Both the position numbers and the translations under genes were made by a program. Shown here one piece after another: positions 1 to 11,131 of a stretch of 33,846 nt of DNA. Source of the DNA: Chara braunii (lineage: Eukaryota > Streptophyta > Charophyceae > Charales > Characeae). The stretch lies in assembly GCA_003427395.1 (NCBI GenBank), contig BFEA01000069.1:3096808-3130653 (forward strand). The letters are read 5' to 3'. Positions within the stretch are counted from its first letter, which is position 1, and each line of letters starts with the position of its first letter. The notes beneath the pieces are model-generated. The model was not told the DNA's origin, did not search any database, and saw only the letters and a program-made list of their open reading frames with translations.

Positions 1-162
1 CACTGGGTGGGGGCACTGTGTGGGCACTGGGTGTGGGGGGGCGGTGGGTCCAGGCCCGGGCCACGGCAAATCTGTTGTCGTTTTAGATAAATGCTGTCAT
101 TTGTCTGAAACGGCAACAGTTGTTGTTGTTGCCGTTAGGCTGCGGCCCTGCCTGCTCGCACG

Positions 163-165
<3 letters not shown>

Positions 166-207
<42 letters not shown>

Positions 208-281
208 TCTCTCTCTTCTTCTTCTTCTTCTTCTTCTTCTTCTTCTTCTTCTTCTTCTTCTTCTTTTTCTTCTTCTTCTTT
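166..281. repeat. (GA)n followed by (TTC)n microsatellite
   Basis: About 40 bases of uninterrupted GA are followed by about 75 bases of TTC/TCT repeat, so one strand switches from pure purine to pure pyrimidine near 205. Open frames through it encode only Arg-Glu or Leu/Phe runs and are artefacts. Confidence 0.97.
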
Positions 282-395
282 GCGCGGGCCCGCGGCGCAC
301 GATCGCAGGCGGTCGCCGCCGCTGCGCTGCCATCGCCTAGCACGCTATCGTCGGCGGGCACCATCGCCGCGCGGCCTTTTTCCCCGCGCGGCGAT

Positions 396-545
396 TTTAG
401 TGCCCGGCCGCGGCCGGTCTCGGCCGATTGCGGCCGACTGAGGTCGATCGCGGCCGAACTCGACCGATCGTGGCCGAACTCGGCCGATCATGGCCGGGTG
501 CTTGACCGACCTTTGGGGGCCGAGGACGGCCAGGTCCAGCCAGGC
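396..545. repeat. CGGCCGA-type short repeat cluster, left
   Basis: The interval is packed with variants of CGGCCGA in direct and inverted form, including CGGCCGCGGCCGG, TCGGCCGATTG and CGGCCGAACT. A similar cluster lies at 7262-7372, downstream of the hAT coding remnant. Clusters of short subterminal motifs are known transposase-binding regions in hAT elements such as Ac, so these may be the subterminal regions of the hAT element. The repeats are seen directly; the role is inferred. Confidence 0.6.
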
Positions 546-672
546 CGAGGAGAGCTGTAACATCAGGGTCCGTGGAGGCTGCAGCGGCGTCGGGGCCATT
601 CATCGACGGAGCGCCGGGAAGGACGACATCGACCGACGACACGACAACTGCGACGCTTTGAGTCAGGGGACG

Positions 673-2957
673 ATGATGGGGGGTGCAGGGACCAGTGGTA
701 TGGGGGGGTCTGCGGATGGGGGGTTCATCGCGCAGTCTGAGAGGGAGATGGCGAAGTTGAGGCAGGGGAACGTCGTGTGGAACTTCGTCACTGAGGGACA
801 GCATGTCAGGAACCAGGCGAAGATGCATGGGGACCGAAAGTTGCGTTGCAACTTTTGCGGCCACTTGTTTTAAGGGACTGCGGGGAAGGCTGCGAGCCAT
901 TTCACACAGTCCAAGTACTGCAAGGCTGCAGGGATGAGAATTCTCGCGGAACTATGGAACGGCACGAACTACACATTCAAGCCCGCGACTGCTCGGCGGG
1001 TGCAGAGGTGGATGGCTGACGAGGGGATACGGGACACGAGAGCGGCTTAGTGTGGGAAGCGACAGCGGATGGACGAGGGAGAGTCTGGAGAGAGGGACGA
1101 TGTTCAGGACGCCCTCGATGAGGAGGAGGGTCTCGAGGGTGGGTTTGGGGAGGGGGGAAAGACTGACGAGGCAATCGGAGACCCTGACCTGCCAGGGGAG
1201 GAGGTGGTGATGACGTCGAGAGGCGTCGGTCGAGCGGGTCCCGTACCTAGGGCACCACGACCTGAGTTGGAGCGCGCGAGGAGGGAGACGAGGCCGGTGG
1301 GGGAGGGCGACGTCGAGGTGCGAGAGACGGTCAGGGAGAAGAGGGCTCGACAGACGACGATCGATGAGATGTACGACAAGGAGAAGTTGGCCGAGTTCCA
1401 TGACACATGGCTACAGTGGATCTACGCGAAGGGGTTGGCATTCAACGCCTTCCGAGGTCCGGAGTTCCAGATGGTTCGACGGGCGGCAGATAGAGTACCG
1501 CGGACAGTTTAGTTCCGGTTTCCCTCGTACAGGGTCACAGCGGGCACCAGGATCCCTTCACAGAGGGGGAAGGTGGCGTCGATGGTGAGCGAGGTGCGCT
1601 CTGCTTTCCGGCACACCGGTGCCACCATCCTCTCGGACGGAAGGAAGCCGCTTGTGAACTTCCTCGCCGGGGGCGCCAACGGCGCCCTGTTGTACGCCAC
1701 CGTCGCACATGACAGGTCTGTCCGCGACACTGCGGATATCGTGTACCGCAGGTGGTGGGCCATCATCTTATTCTTTCCTGCAAAGGATGTGATCGGCTTC
1801 TGCACGGACTCCGCCAGTAACTATACGGCGGCGGCTCGCAGATTCGCCACCGCCCCCGACGCAGACATCAGGAGGATCACTTGGCTTCCCTGCTCCACCC
1901 ACGTCTGCAACTTGATGTTGTCAAACGTCGGGATGCGAGTGGCGTGGGTCAAGGAGACCATCATCCGAACCCGAGCGTTAGTGCGATTTATTAAATCGCA
2001 CGGCGCTGCGTTCGCCCTTTTCAGGAGGATGAGCCCTCGTGTCACGCTGGTTGAGGCCGTTGAGACCCGGTTTTCATCAGTTTTCCTGATGCTGACGTGT
2101 CTCAAAGGCCGGCGGGACGCGTTAGCGAGCATGCTGCACGGCGATGCGTGGGCTCGCATCCCGTGGGAGTGCAGGCTTGTCTCCCATGCACAGTGGGTTC
2201 AGCAACAGATCGAGGCGAGTTCTGGCGATGCGTTGACTGTTCCATCCTTGTTATGTCGCCCATCCACCAGCTCTTGAGGAGGATGGATGGAGGGGGGATA
2301 ATGATGTCCATCGTTTACGAGTGGAGTCAGCATCTTCTGGAGTTGATAAGGAGGGTGGATGTGCCAGCGGACATGGTCGAGCCGTGCGTGCGTGAGGTTG
2401 CCGTCCGCAACCTCCACATGCTCGAGCCCGCACATGTTATGGCACACCTACTCAACCCTCGCCCCCGGTCCCTCCGATATTATGAGTCACTGCAGACGAC
2501 TACCGACGACGCCCTTGTGGTCGAGGAGTGCGATAGATTCCTGCTCGCACAGACTAGCGACGATCCGGTCGGCACACTGTACAGGACAGTCCGTGACGAG
2601 ATCATGCATTTCCACTCGCGGCGGGGAGATTGGGGAGATCAACAGTTGTCCGATGCCGAGGCCGACGACTGTCGGGGGATCCCCGAGACTGAGCGATGTG
2701 CCCAGTGGTGGTTTGATCACGGACGTCATCACCCTCAGTTGCGCACCATCGCCATCTGTGTGATGCACTTGTGGACGTCCGCCTCTCCTGCGGAGAGGAA
2801 CTGGGCGCAGCATGAGCGCATCAACACGGCGAGGCGCCACAAGCTTGGCTTTGCCAAGCTTGCACAGCTGGTTGAGATTGCCACCAATCTCAAACTGGTC
2901 AGATGCGCACAGCAGGGTAGTGGCTACATGTTGCCCTGGGTTATGGGGACCGGTTAG
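673..2957 (+). pseudogene. Broken hAT-family transposase (BED finger, DUF659-like core, dimerisation domain)
   Basis: hAT transposases cut and paste DNA elements flanked by 8-bp target duplications. Three parts can be read in order. At 800-935 there is a BED-type zinc finger with CNFC and a later H-x6-C, split by an in-frame TAA at 871-873. The next part, 936-1512, is a charged linker with stops at 1048 and 1510. At about 1513-2220 is a DUF659-like catalytic core with SDG (first Asp, about 1636) and CTDSASNY (second Asp, about 1807), then LPCSTHVCNLML. A one-base shift near 2205-2222 moves the frame. The rest runs through FWRCVD and ends in a C-terminal dimerisation domain with SASPAERNWAQHERI and RRHKLG (about 2780-2860). 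I chose ATG 673 because it is the first Met close to the finger; the long frame upstream has no domain. With at least three stops and one shift it cannot make a full transposase. The family assignment is firm; the exact start is not. Confidence 0.9.
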
Positions 2958-5330
2958 GAGAAGACCGCGGAAAGGCAGGAGGACGACGAGGGTGACGTGG
3001 ACCCCGAGGTGTGGGGAGCGCGATCTGCTGGCAGTTTCAGCGAGCACGACATTGAGCGCCAGGTCATCACTTTCCATGCTTGTCGATCGTCCATAACCGA
3101 CCCGGTTCAGGACGTGTTGGCAAGAGGGCGGTGGAGCTATGGCCGTGACCGGAGAAGACGTCAGACACTGATGCGGACAGCGACACATCGAACGACGAGT
3201 GGACGGACGATGACGACGCTCCCGTCAGCGGCGACACGAGGGCGGAGTGGGTCTATTTCACGTACGGCAGAGGACCTGACGGCATGACTCCACACACATT
3301 CGTCATCACTGATGATGTGCCGTCCGGTGGTCAGGCCAATGGTACCGGCAGAGCCGGTGGTCGTCGTCGACGACGACCGCGTGCCGACGAGCACGTGGAG
3401 GAGCAGGAGCCAGTCGGAGGCCTTCGACAAACGGGCAGACGTTGGGAGGTTAGGAGCGACAGCGAGCCGGAGGGGGCGAAGGAGGAGGAGAAGGTGCGCC
3501 TTCCGGATCGCCGGTTCTCTCCCTCTCATCATCGGACTACGGGAGCGCCAGAGCCTACCAGGCCGAGGACGAGGTCGGCATGGGCAGCGGAGAGAAAACA
3601 GACACCAGCGACCGAGCACCATGAGGGGACCGGGCTTGCGAACATTCCGGAGATGGAGAGGACTCCATCCGGCGCCGGTGTCTGCCATCGCTCGCCGTCC
3701 GAGCTGCGCACCGACGACTTGTACGTCGGCGGCTCTGGCGGGGGTTTGGGGGTTCTCAGTGCCCCGAGACAGAGGGGTGCCTTGCTGTCGAACGTGCTCC
3801 TCAACGATTCTGATGTGAGGGGCCATGTAGAGACCGAGGAGGAGCGGGATGCCCGACTGGACAGAGAGGAGGAGGAGCGGCTGCGGACTTTGCCGCGATG
3901 GGATGGTGGTTTCTCGTATAGGGAGGAGCAGCGCCGACGGAGGGAGTTGGAGACAGGGGGGGTGGCGGAAGTGACGGAGGCGACAGGGTTTTGGTGGGGA
4001 GGCCGATGCGAGGGCGGCCCGACAGGGTGTGCCCACGACTGTTGACTCGGAGGGAGATGGTGTCCCCACGGGTTCTGAGGGAGATGGTGGCGGCGAGGAC
4101 GAGGACGAGGACGAGGAGGGGTCCGACCACGGAGACGACCACGGCGACGACGGCGGCGACCACAGCGACAGTGGCGACGACGACGACGACGGCGACTACG
4201 ACGACGACCACGGCGACCACGGCGGCGACGACGGCGACCACGGCGATCACGACGGCGACCACAGCGATGAGGGTAGGCTGGCTTTGGTCTTGAGGGCCCC
4301 GTCAGTGCCTACACTACCTCTCACACGGCCCGAGGCCTTCGCTCAGGCTGGTTTTGATGCCGAGGATTTGGCGCGACTCGGTTCACATGACCCTTTCCCC
4401 CACACGGGCCGCAAGAGCGATGAGAGGCGCCCTCCTAGAGGGGCGTAATCGCCTCCGCCGTACATCGTGGATAGCCCTAGATGGTCAGGTTCTTCGCTCA
4501 GCGACATTAGAGGGAGGGAGTCCGGGCCAGTTGATGGCGGGTCGGGCCGCCGCAGTGACGGTGGCGGATCTGCCGGATCGATGCCTCCGCCTCCCGCACG
4601 GAGCACGGATGGCGGCGCCGACACGACTACCGCCCGTGCGCCCGTTGCCGGTTCCCCGCCGCCTGTCGCAGGTGGTGTTGTCGGCGGATGGGCAGCTCAC
4701 TGCCAGGTCTCGGACCGGATGAGGGCGGATTACGACGCCGGGGGGGGCGCCTTCGCAGTAAGTTTGTCACCTCGGTTTCAGGTTGCGGCCAGCAGCGAGG
4801 GTGGCTCCGGACGTTCGAGTGTTCACATGGCAGGCCACATGCTCGGTTTGTCTCAATCAGCAACGAGGAGAGTTTTGATCCCACCGCCGATTCTGGCCCG
4901 AGGGACAGTTGCGGACATGCAGCAGGGTCAGCACTACAAATCTGGCAAGGAGGGGTTGCCGATGCGGAGTGAGAGTAGACGACACAGCGCCGTTACGGAG
5001 GTTGAGGCTCGACTCGCAGTAGAGATCGCTGCCGGCCAGGCTGCATTGGACGCGATTCAGAGGCAGCAACAGACGATTGCTGCATCTGAGGCCGAGGACG
5101 AGGACGCGGACACAGAGTCCGAGCCGATCGACATTGCAGCCCGCAGACATAGAGCGGCCGTGTCCGCGGCAGCCGCGGTAGCACAGGTGGCATACATCAG
5201 CGGTGCGCAGGGCACAGGTGGTGGAGGGGGCCTGAGAGAAGCACGTGGTCGACAGTCCACCGCAAGAGGCCGTGGGTGTCCTTCCGGAGGCAGAGGATCT
5301 AGACCTTCTGCAGGGAGAGGGAGGCGTTAG
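2958..5330 (+). pseudogene. Long C-terminal tail continuing the hAT frame (acidic, then Arg/Gly-rich)
   Basis: Reading on past the hAT stop at 2955-2957, coding-like sequence continues for about 2.4 kb: in the same frame to about 3148, then shifted by one base to about 3990, then shifted back to 5330. The only further stop in the followed path is TAA 4446-4448. Clear frame switches occur near 3150-3180 and at the GGTTTTGGTGG run near 3990. The composition is low-complexity: Arg/Glu-rich (about 3830-3960), an Asp/His/Gly block (4087-4272), Pro/Gly/Ser-rich stretches, an Ala/Glu helix-like segment (about 5000-5200), and a terminal RGR/GRG tail ending in GRGRR. I know no domain here. It may be the true end of an extended hAT protein or a second element-encoded ORF; low stop density over 790 codons favours coding origin, but GC-rich DNA also has few stops by chance. 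Confidence 0.55.
4087..4272 (+). repeat. Degenerate GAC/CACGGCGAC repeat encoding Asp/His/Gly
   Basis: Imperfect GAC, GGCGAC and CACGGCGAC units fill the interval and translate as a run of Asp with His, Gly and Ser. The reading frame stays open through it, consistent with triplet-preserving expansion inside a coding sequence. Confidence 0.85.
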
Positions 5331-5409
5331 TGCTTTTTTTATTTGTTCTTTTTTTTTTTTTTTTTTTTACAGGACGTCGTTTTGACAGGGTAGGTTCATA
5401 TTCATGTTG
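5331..5409. other. T-rich spacer between hAT remnant and family-A element
   Basis: A run of T residues (5350-5368) follows the last hAT-tail stop. The strand is T-rich rather than A-rich, so this is not a poly(A) tail of the + strand unit. The last four bases, 5406-5409, are the GTTG target duplication of the next feature. Confidence 0.6.
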
Positions 5410-6218
5410 AACATAGGATTCGTGAAAACCCAATAAAAAAATATGTTGGGTTTGAACGAAATTTATTTAGGATTCTGAGCGTATGGTTTTTATGCCTTCT
5501 GTAGGAGCAAGATTCTTTGCAAAGTAACCACAAAAAAAGAATAAAAAAATAATTTTTGAAACCCACTGAAAGTGGCGAGGAAAAAATCAGGTTTTTTCGC
5601 AATAAATCATTACTAGGCGAAGTATTGTATACTTAAAAATTAAAATATACATTTTTTTATTATCTCAAAATATCATCTGTATAGTTTGTAGGCAAACTTC
5701 CTCTTTTTTAATGTTTTTTAAACTTTTTTAAAATTTTTTCTTTCGTTTTTTTATTTTTAACTTGCGTTTAACTAAAAATTAGAAAATGTCCCCGAGACAA
5801 AAGTTGTTTGTGCTATTATTTTACATACCATACATTTTTTGGCAAGGATTTTATTGTTAACTTCAAAATTGCTTTATAGAGTCTATAAAATGTTGGAAAT
5901 GACATATAGCCCTATATGCCAGAATTCACTAAAACTGTTTTTTGACAACTTTCCAGTCTGTTTTATTGGAGCTCCGTTTTTTTGCCAATCTATTGAGAAG
6001 GACTTATAGTCCTATAACAGGATCTTTCCAAGCACAAATTTTCCTCCACATTTTAAGGATCGCTTGACTGTTTGCCTGATTTTTTGCTTTGTCTTTTGGA
6101 AAGTGGTTTAAAATGTATAATTTTTTCAAACCAGAAACAAAATTTTGAGTTCTAATTTTTCACTCTATAAAAAATGTTGGGTTTTATGGTTTTGTATGGT
6201 TTTCATGAAACCTGTGTT
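5410..6218. mobile_element. Family-A non-autonomous terminal-inverted-repeat element, copy 1 (809 bp)
   Basis: The left end reads AACATAGGATTCGTGAAAA; the right end, reversed, reads AACACAGGTTTCATGAAAA, so the terminal repeats differ at a few positions. Identical 4-bp flanks GTTG lie at 5406-5409 and 6219-6222. The first 45 bases also fold back on themselves (AAACCCAA with TTGGGTTT). The interior is AT-rich with no credible ORF, and carries TATAG-CCTATA motifs at about 5904-5916 and 6004-6016. It shares interior sequence with 12613-13569 (for example CAAAAGTTGTTTGTG). Size and lack of coding fit a MITE. The superfamily is not assigned; several cut-and-paste families make 4-bp duplications. 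Confidence 0.82.
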
Positions 6219-7261
6219 GTTGATGTTATTGCTCGAGGTTGTATCATAGTTTTGTATATGACGCTGTTTTCATAGGGTAGTTTCCACAGGGACGGATGGT
6301 ACGATCGCCTTCGTTTTTTTTGTGAGGTACCGTGTGTCACGGTTTGGTTGACGCTGACAGGTCCGGTTTTTGGCTTCTGACACATACATATGCATTTGGA
6401 GTGATTTTTTTTTTTCCATTGTCTTGTTCTTCTACACGCTCCTCTTTCACACTCGCTTTTGCATGTGAGTCGTTGTTGTTCGGTGAGTGTTTTGTTGTCT
6501 TAAATGTCCCGTACAGAGCGGAAATTGTTGTCGCAATGTTGCGAATGGTATCTTTGTCTAATGCCACACACATGCATGTGATGGTTGCCCTCATTGTGAA
6601 TGTGTTGTAAATTTGGTATGCTAAATATGGATGATATGCTTATCAATGTGTTATTCCACCAGCCTCACGAATGAAATTGATGCCTGCCTGAGGCTGCGTC
6701 TGCTCTGCCATACGCACCCCCATCCCGACCCTTCCCAACCCCCACCCAACCCCCGCCCAACCCCCACGCCCCTGATGTCCAAGTTCAAGTACCCAGTATC
6801 CCGCCGCTTGCAGTGGGGGACTATGTACTTGCACTTCAACACTTGAACCCAAACCCACGCAGTGCCCCCACGGTCCCCCCTCCCCCCTCCCCCGCTCAAC
6901 CCAACGACAAACCCACCCACGGAACCGGCGGACCCCCATCCCCCAACGCAGGCCCACGGTCCCACGGTCTACCAGCCACCAGATACCCCCACGGGCCCCA
7001 CCCCCAAAAAAACGAACCCGCAGGGGGTGCATATTTATTTTTTATTTTTTCTGTGTTGCTTACCTTCCCCCCTACACACCTGCAATGGTCCTGCATCAAC
7101 GAAACGCAGTTCGGTGGACTCAATAATTTTTCCGGCCCACCCTGCTGGACTCATGTTTAGGACCCCCCCGTTTTTTATTTTTTTGTCGGTCTTTCACTTC
7201 GAGGGCGTGCAGCGCCCCACCCCCACCTGACGCCCGCTCTCCTCTCCTGAGACCACCTCCT
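6219..7261. other. Non-coding region: AT-rich then C-rich, no gene seen
   Basis: 6219-6700 is AT/GT-rich with no domain. 6700-7210 is strongly C-rich on the + strand with repeats of CCCCAACCCCC type; open frames there are Pro-rich or Gly/Trp-rich composition artefacts. CCCACGCAGTGCCCCCAC at 6854-6871 is the inverse of 7-24 with one mismatch, which may mark element ends (see findings). Confidence 0.6.
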
Positions 7262-7372
7262 AGTTCGGCCGCCGCCTCGGCCGAAAAAACGCGGTCGGAG
7301 TGGCCGCGGCCGGGGGGGTCCCGGTCGAGGCCGCCGGCCGAACTCGGCCGCGGCCGAGGGTTAACGTAGTCT
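7262..7372. repeat. CGGCCGA-type short repeat cluster, right
   Basis: Contains TTCGGCCGCCG, CTCGGCCGAAAA, GGCCGCGGCCGG, GGCCGAACTCGG and CGGCCGCGGCCGAGG. It resembles the cluster at 396-545 and abuts the point where Helitron helicase coding sequence on the minus strand stops. It may be the other subterminal region of the hAT element. Confidence 0.55.
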
Positions 7373-7375
7373 AAA

Positions 7376-8230
7376 GGGTTGAGTGTAGCCTTGAATCGTG
7401 AGTGGAAAGTTCGTCCACCATCCAATAAAGTTGCCGCGATGCCACTGGAAGCTACAGCCAGTGCAACTTGGTCGTGAAGGTGAAGATGTGCTAGGATTGT
7501 GTTGAAGCAAAATATTTTACAGGTGCCAGCAGGTGCATCGACAAAAAGGCAAAGCGGTTTTTTGTTTTCAGCAGCATGAATGACATGTTGGAAGACTGCA
7601 TGTTGTGATGGAGTTAAACCCGGGAGATTAACATAAAGAGTATCTTGAAGTTTTTGTTTATCATAAGAAATTTCGTCATCAATGACTCGTGGGATGTTGT
7701 GACGGCGTGGTGTTTCGGAAAGGTTATTAGCTTCTTCTCTATCTTGTTGTGACGGTGGTATAAGGCCAACATCATTAAGTTTTTTCCCTTCTTTTTGAAG
7801 TCGATTTTCAATGTCTAGAAGGATCATTGTTTTGATAATTGAAGGTGAGACTTGGACATTGACAAGTCGCCGTAGAAAGTCATCAGTCATTTGTTCCTAG
7901 TGTGTGTCAAGAAAATTGTTAGGGTCGCTAATACCACAGTGAAGAAGTATATGAACGAATAGGTCACGGACCATGGCCGAGGAATACATTAGAATTGCAT
8001 CTTGGAGAACAGCATCGAATTGTGTGTTGTTGTTTAGGAGATCAAGTGCTTTGCATGCAGCTTGGTATGTCGGGTGAATTTGGCCATCAACGGTGCGAAG
8101 ATGCTCAAAGCTTGTTGCACCACGAGAGTGAGGTGACAGAAGTAGTATGCGGAGATAGAATGTATCTCCGCTATTCCGATGGATAGTACGTATTCGGCTA
8201 ATTGTGTTGGATGCTTGGCGTCGAGGAATT
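7376..8230 (-). pseudogene. Helitron helicase portion (PIF1-like), truncated
   Basis: This is the linker and start of the SF1B/PIF1-type helicase that drives Helitron rolling-circle transposition. On the minus strand a linker typical of Helitrons reads ATSFEHLRTVDG (about 8080-8120). It is followed by a 7890-7376 frame with LTPSQHAVFQHVIHAA, a Walker-A region at about 7506-7545 and the next motif GGRTFHSRFK. The Walker A reads APAGTCKIF where the family has a GTGKT-type core, so the essential Gly before Lys and the Thr after it are changed. After ATLNPLD the frame runs into CGGCCGA-rich DNA near 7375; Walker B and all later motifs are absent. A TAG separates the 7890 start from the upstream part of the protein. 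Family call firm; non-functional. Confidence 0.87.
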
Positions 8231-8268
8231 CATCATTTTGTATTTTTTATCGAAACGGAATCGACGAA

Positions 8269-10530
8269 TCATATCTTTGTATAGAGGTTTATTATTTTCG
8301 GGATTTTCAAGATGTGCAGCGTTCCAATTGAACTAAGCTGTAAGTTCCGTTTCAGGGGGTGGGGCTGTCGTTGACGGAAGTACACTCTTTGGCGATTTTC
8401 AGTGTGAATAGGCAGTGGTGAGACGGCGGGATATCGATCACATAACACAAAATCGAAAATACGCCAGCATGATTCAGCGGCACCAATTGTTCTCATGTCT
8501 TGATATGTTTGAATTTCATCTTCGGTGTTAATAGCCTCAGCGACCATTGCTCTGTCAGGACCTTTCAGGACGTATTCAAACATATATCGACACGCATCTG
8601 TCGATGCACATATTTCAACATTGAAATGTGTTCGATATCGTAGCAGGAGGTAAGGATTGTAAGTCACGATCCAAGAGTTATCAAGTTGAGTTTCACCACG
8701 AATGACTTGAATTCCTCCATCATCAGGTGCACGTCGACGGTAAATAGGGTATCATGTTTCTTCATTCCACGTTGTTCGTTCAGAAAATGGTTTAGGAAAG
8801 AATCGTGTACATTGGTAATTTTCATGCAGGATGCATGCATGTTGTGTATTCCACATGGATTGTGAATCATGTGAGTGAGGACCAATTCTCGCAATGCGGG
8901 ATTAGTTGGAAGCTCTGCTGAAACAACAGAGTCAATTTGTTCAGTTGTAGTAAGTTTTTATCTTGTTTAAGTGTTATTATTATATGTGTGTGCGGCAATC
9001 CACGTTTTTGAAATTCAATTACAGATGTGTACGTTGTTGTATCTCTGAATATATGAGTTGAGTGTATGTCATGAATCAATTGTCATAAGTATCCTTTGAA
9101 AACACGTGCGAGGAGATCACGTCTGTCTGCTGGTTGCAGGTTTGGAAAAAGAGGAGTTTCTATTTCGGGCCAGTATGGATTACATGTGAAAGTAAGAAAA
9201 AGGTCCGGTGCTCCATATTCTTGAATAGTTGCAAAAGTATCTTGGTATCACCGATGCATATCACGCGGTCCTCCCGTAAATGTTCCCGGTAGAATAATTC
9301 GTTGCCCGATATTTTCACTATTGTCATATTGCATGACATGGTCTCGCAAATTTTCGTATAGGTCAGCAGAATTTTCTGTTTGATGTAATCGATTGTACAA
9401 AAGTCGACCATTTTCGGTTTTAGCGAATGTCATGCAAATGTAGTCTTGGAAAAGTCGACACGCGTGAAAGATTGTTGTTCTTTCTGTGAAACGTGTGTTC
9501 ATGTGGAATGCATAAAATTCTCGTACTGTGATGGATTGACTTATTTCTTCAGTATTATTATCGGAATCGGGGGTTCATCCATCGTCGTCGTTCGGGAATA
9601 GCAAAGCGTAATGAAGGGGGTCAAAAGCTCGATTAGTTTCAGCAATTGGGATAATACTCCCAACACATTTGTGGATGACAACATCTTTGTTGACAGGTTG
9701 GTCATGCATAAGAATACATAATTCTTTGAGGTTTCTGGTTTATTATATCGTCATTCATGTTCATTCGTTGGTCGTGCATCAGGGTTAATGACAATATGTC
9801 GATTATGAAGAAGTTCATCTGACATTTTCTAAATTGTGATGCAATCTTGGACCCAACGATTACACGATCGCAGAAGTGCGTGAATTTTTCAGAGGAGGGA
9901 TTTTATAGTTCGAATAGTTGCCAAAGGCTTATCAGCAGGAAGACTGAGGCGAGTAAGACAAAGAAATGTTGCGCCATGTTCATCCTGTGGGTCGTATACG
10001 TAGATTTGTGCAAACGCAGGTTGATTGTTAGGGTTTAGAAGCAAGGGGCCTAAATTTTCGCGCAATTGCCCTTCTATACATAACATGCCCGACCATGCAC
10101 CTGGAGGATATTCTGTTTCTCAAACACTTTGTGACGCAAGCGGAAATGCATTCTTGAATTGTAGCGAGCCTGATCGTAAAAACCTGCCATATTTATTGTC
10201 TGATTTCCATAGTTGAAGGATTTCGTGGTCAGGAGTTTGGGCTGGCGGATATTCCCAAAGTGGTGGTTTTACTTCGCCTCGACGACAGCATAGCATCGAC
10301 CATGGGTGTTCATGCTGCCATTTGTACGCTCCGCAGTAAAGACACAATGTCCGATCGCCAAGTGTGGCAAGGGTGATGACAATATGTTGTACGATTAGTG
10401 TCGTTGTGTAAATACGTGCAAAATTGATTGGTGGTTCAATGCGGTTAATGTGTGCATGTCTATATCGTTGCCGTCGCACTTGATGTTCTCGTCGTGCCCT
10501 TTCTTCGGCAGCATGAGAGGATTCGGCTAT
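8269..10530 (-). pseudogene. Helitron Rep portion: zinc finger, HUH and two-Tyr nuclease motifs, frameshifted
   Basis: Reading downward from 10530, the N-terminal region holds a zinc-finger segment CLYCGAYKWQHEHPW...CC (about 10290-10345). A typical Helitron stretch GPLLLNPNNQPAFAQIYVY follows near 10040. Later frames carry ACRLFQDY and GQRIILPGTFTGGPRDMH (about 9250-9465), then APDLFLTFTCNPYWPEIE (about 9155-9210). The HUH nuclease motif GLPHTHI is at about 8984-9000, and RYMFEYVLKG, with the YxxxY pair of catalytic tyrosines, at about 8562-8589. The final segment has AAESCWRIFDF and PLPIHTENRQ (about 8390-8480). At least four frame changes and several stops separate these pieces. A possible acceptor AG just above 10525 suggests an upstream intron, but I see no clear first exon. 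Confidence 0.9.
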
Positions 10531-11131
10531 AATACAGTATGATTATTCAGGCAAGGCAAAATGAACAACACAATGAAAAACATCATACAAAAAGGGGCGA
10601 AAGTAAATATGGGAATTGAGAAATGAGAGGCAGAAAAAAAACAGTTGTTTTTTCATTTTTTGTGGAGAAATAATAAGAAAAAGAAAAGATTTTGTTTATG
10701 CAGGTCCCTGTGGTGTACTGGAATGGTTGATCTAATTTTATTTTTTTTCCGTCGTTTTTTTTGCTTTTTTTTTTTTTTTTACTGATTGGTTTATGTAATG
10801 TGATTGCATTTTTTGTCGTTATATTGTTTTTTGTTGAGGAAAAAATACATCATCAGGTTTCTTTTCCAAAGTTTTTTTTTTTCGTTTTTTTTTTTTATAT
10901 AGCTGTCGTTTGCACTGTGATGGAAAACAGATTTCGAATCCTTATGATCTGTCTTTTTTTTTGCTATTTTTTGTTTCTTTTTTTTGCCTTTGTTTTTTTT
11001 TAGCGATCGCCATGTGTACTATGATTGGACTTCTTCTGTATTTTAATGTTTTTTAATTTTTTTTTTCGCGTATACATGCTTGTGCTGTCTTTTTATGGCG
11101 ATATATAATGTGATTGCCAGCCAATATAGCA
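10531..11131. other. AT-rich non-coding region
   Basis: T-rich DNA with many T(8-16) runs and no credible ORF; long frames here are Phe/Leu artefacts. It lies upstream of the Helitron coding remnant on the minus strand and may be its 5' non-coding part, but no Helitron terminus was recognised. Confidence 0.5.

Noticed and set aside
6643-7230. Several 100-residue frames rich in Pro or Gly/Trp
   Set aside because: Products of C-rich repeats read on both strands.
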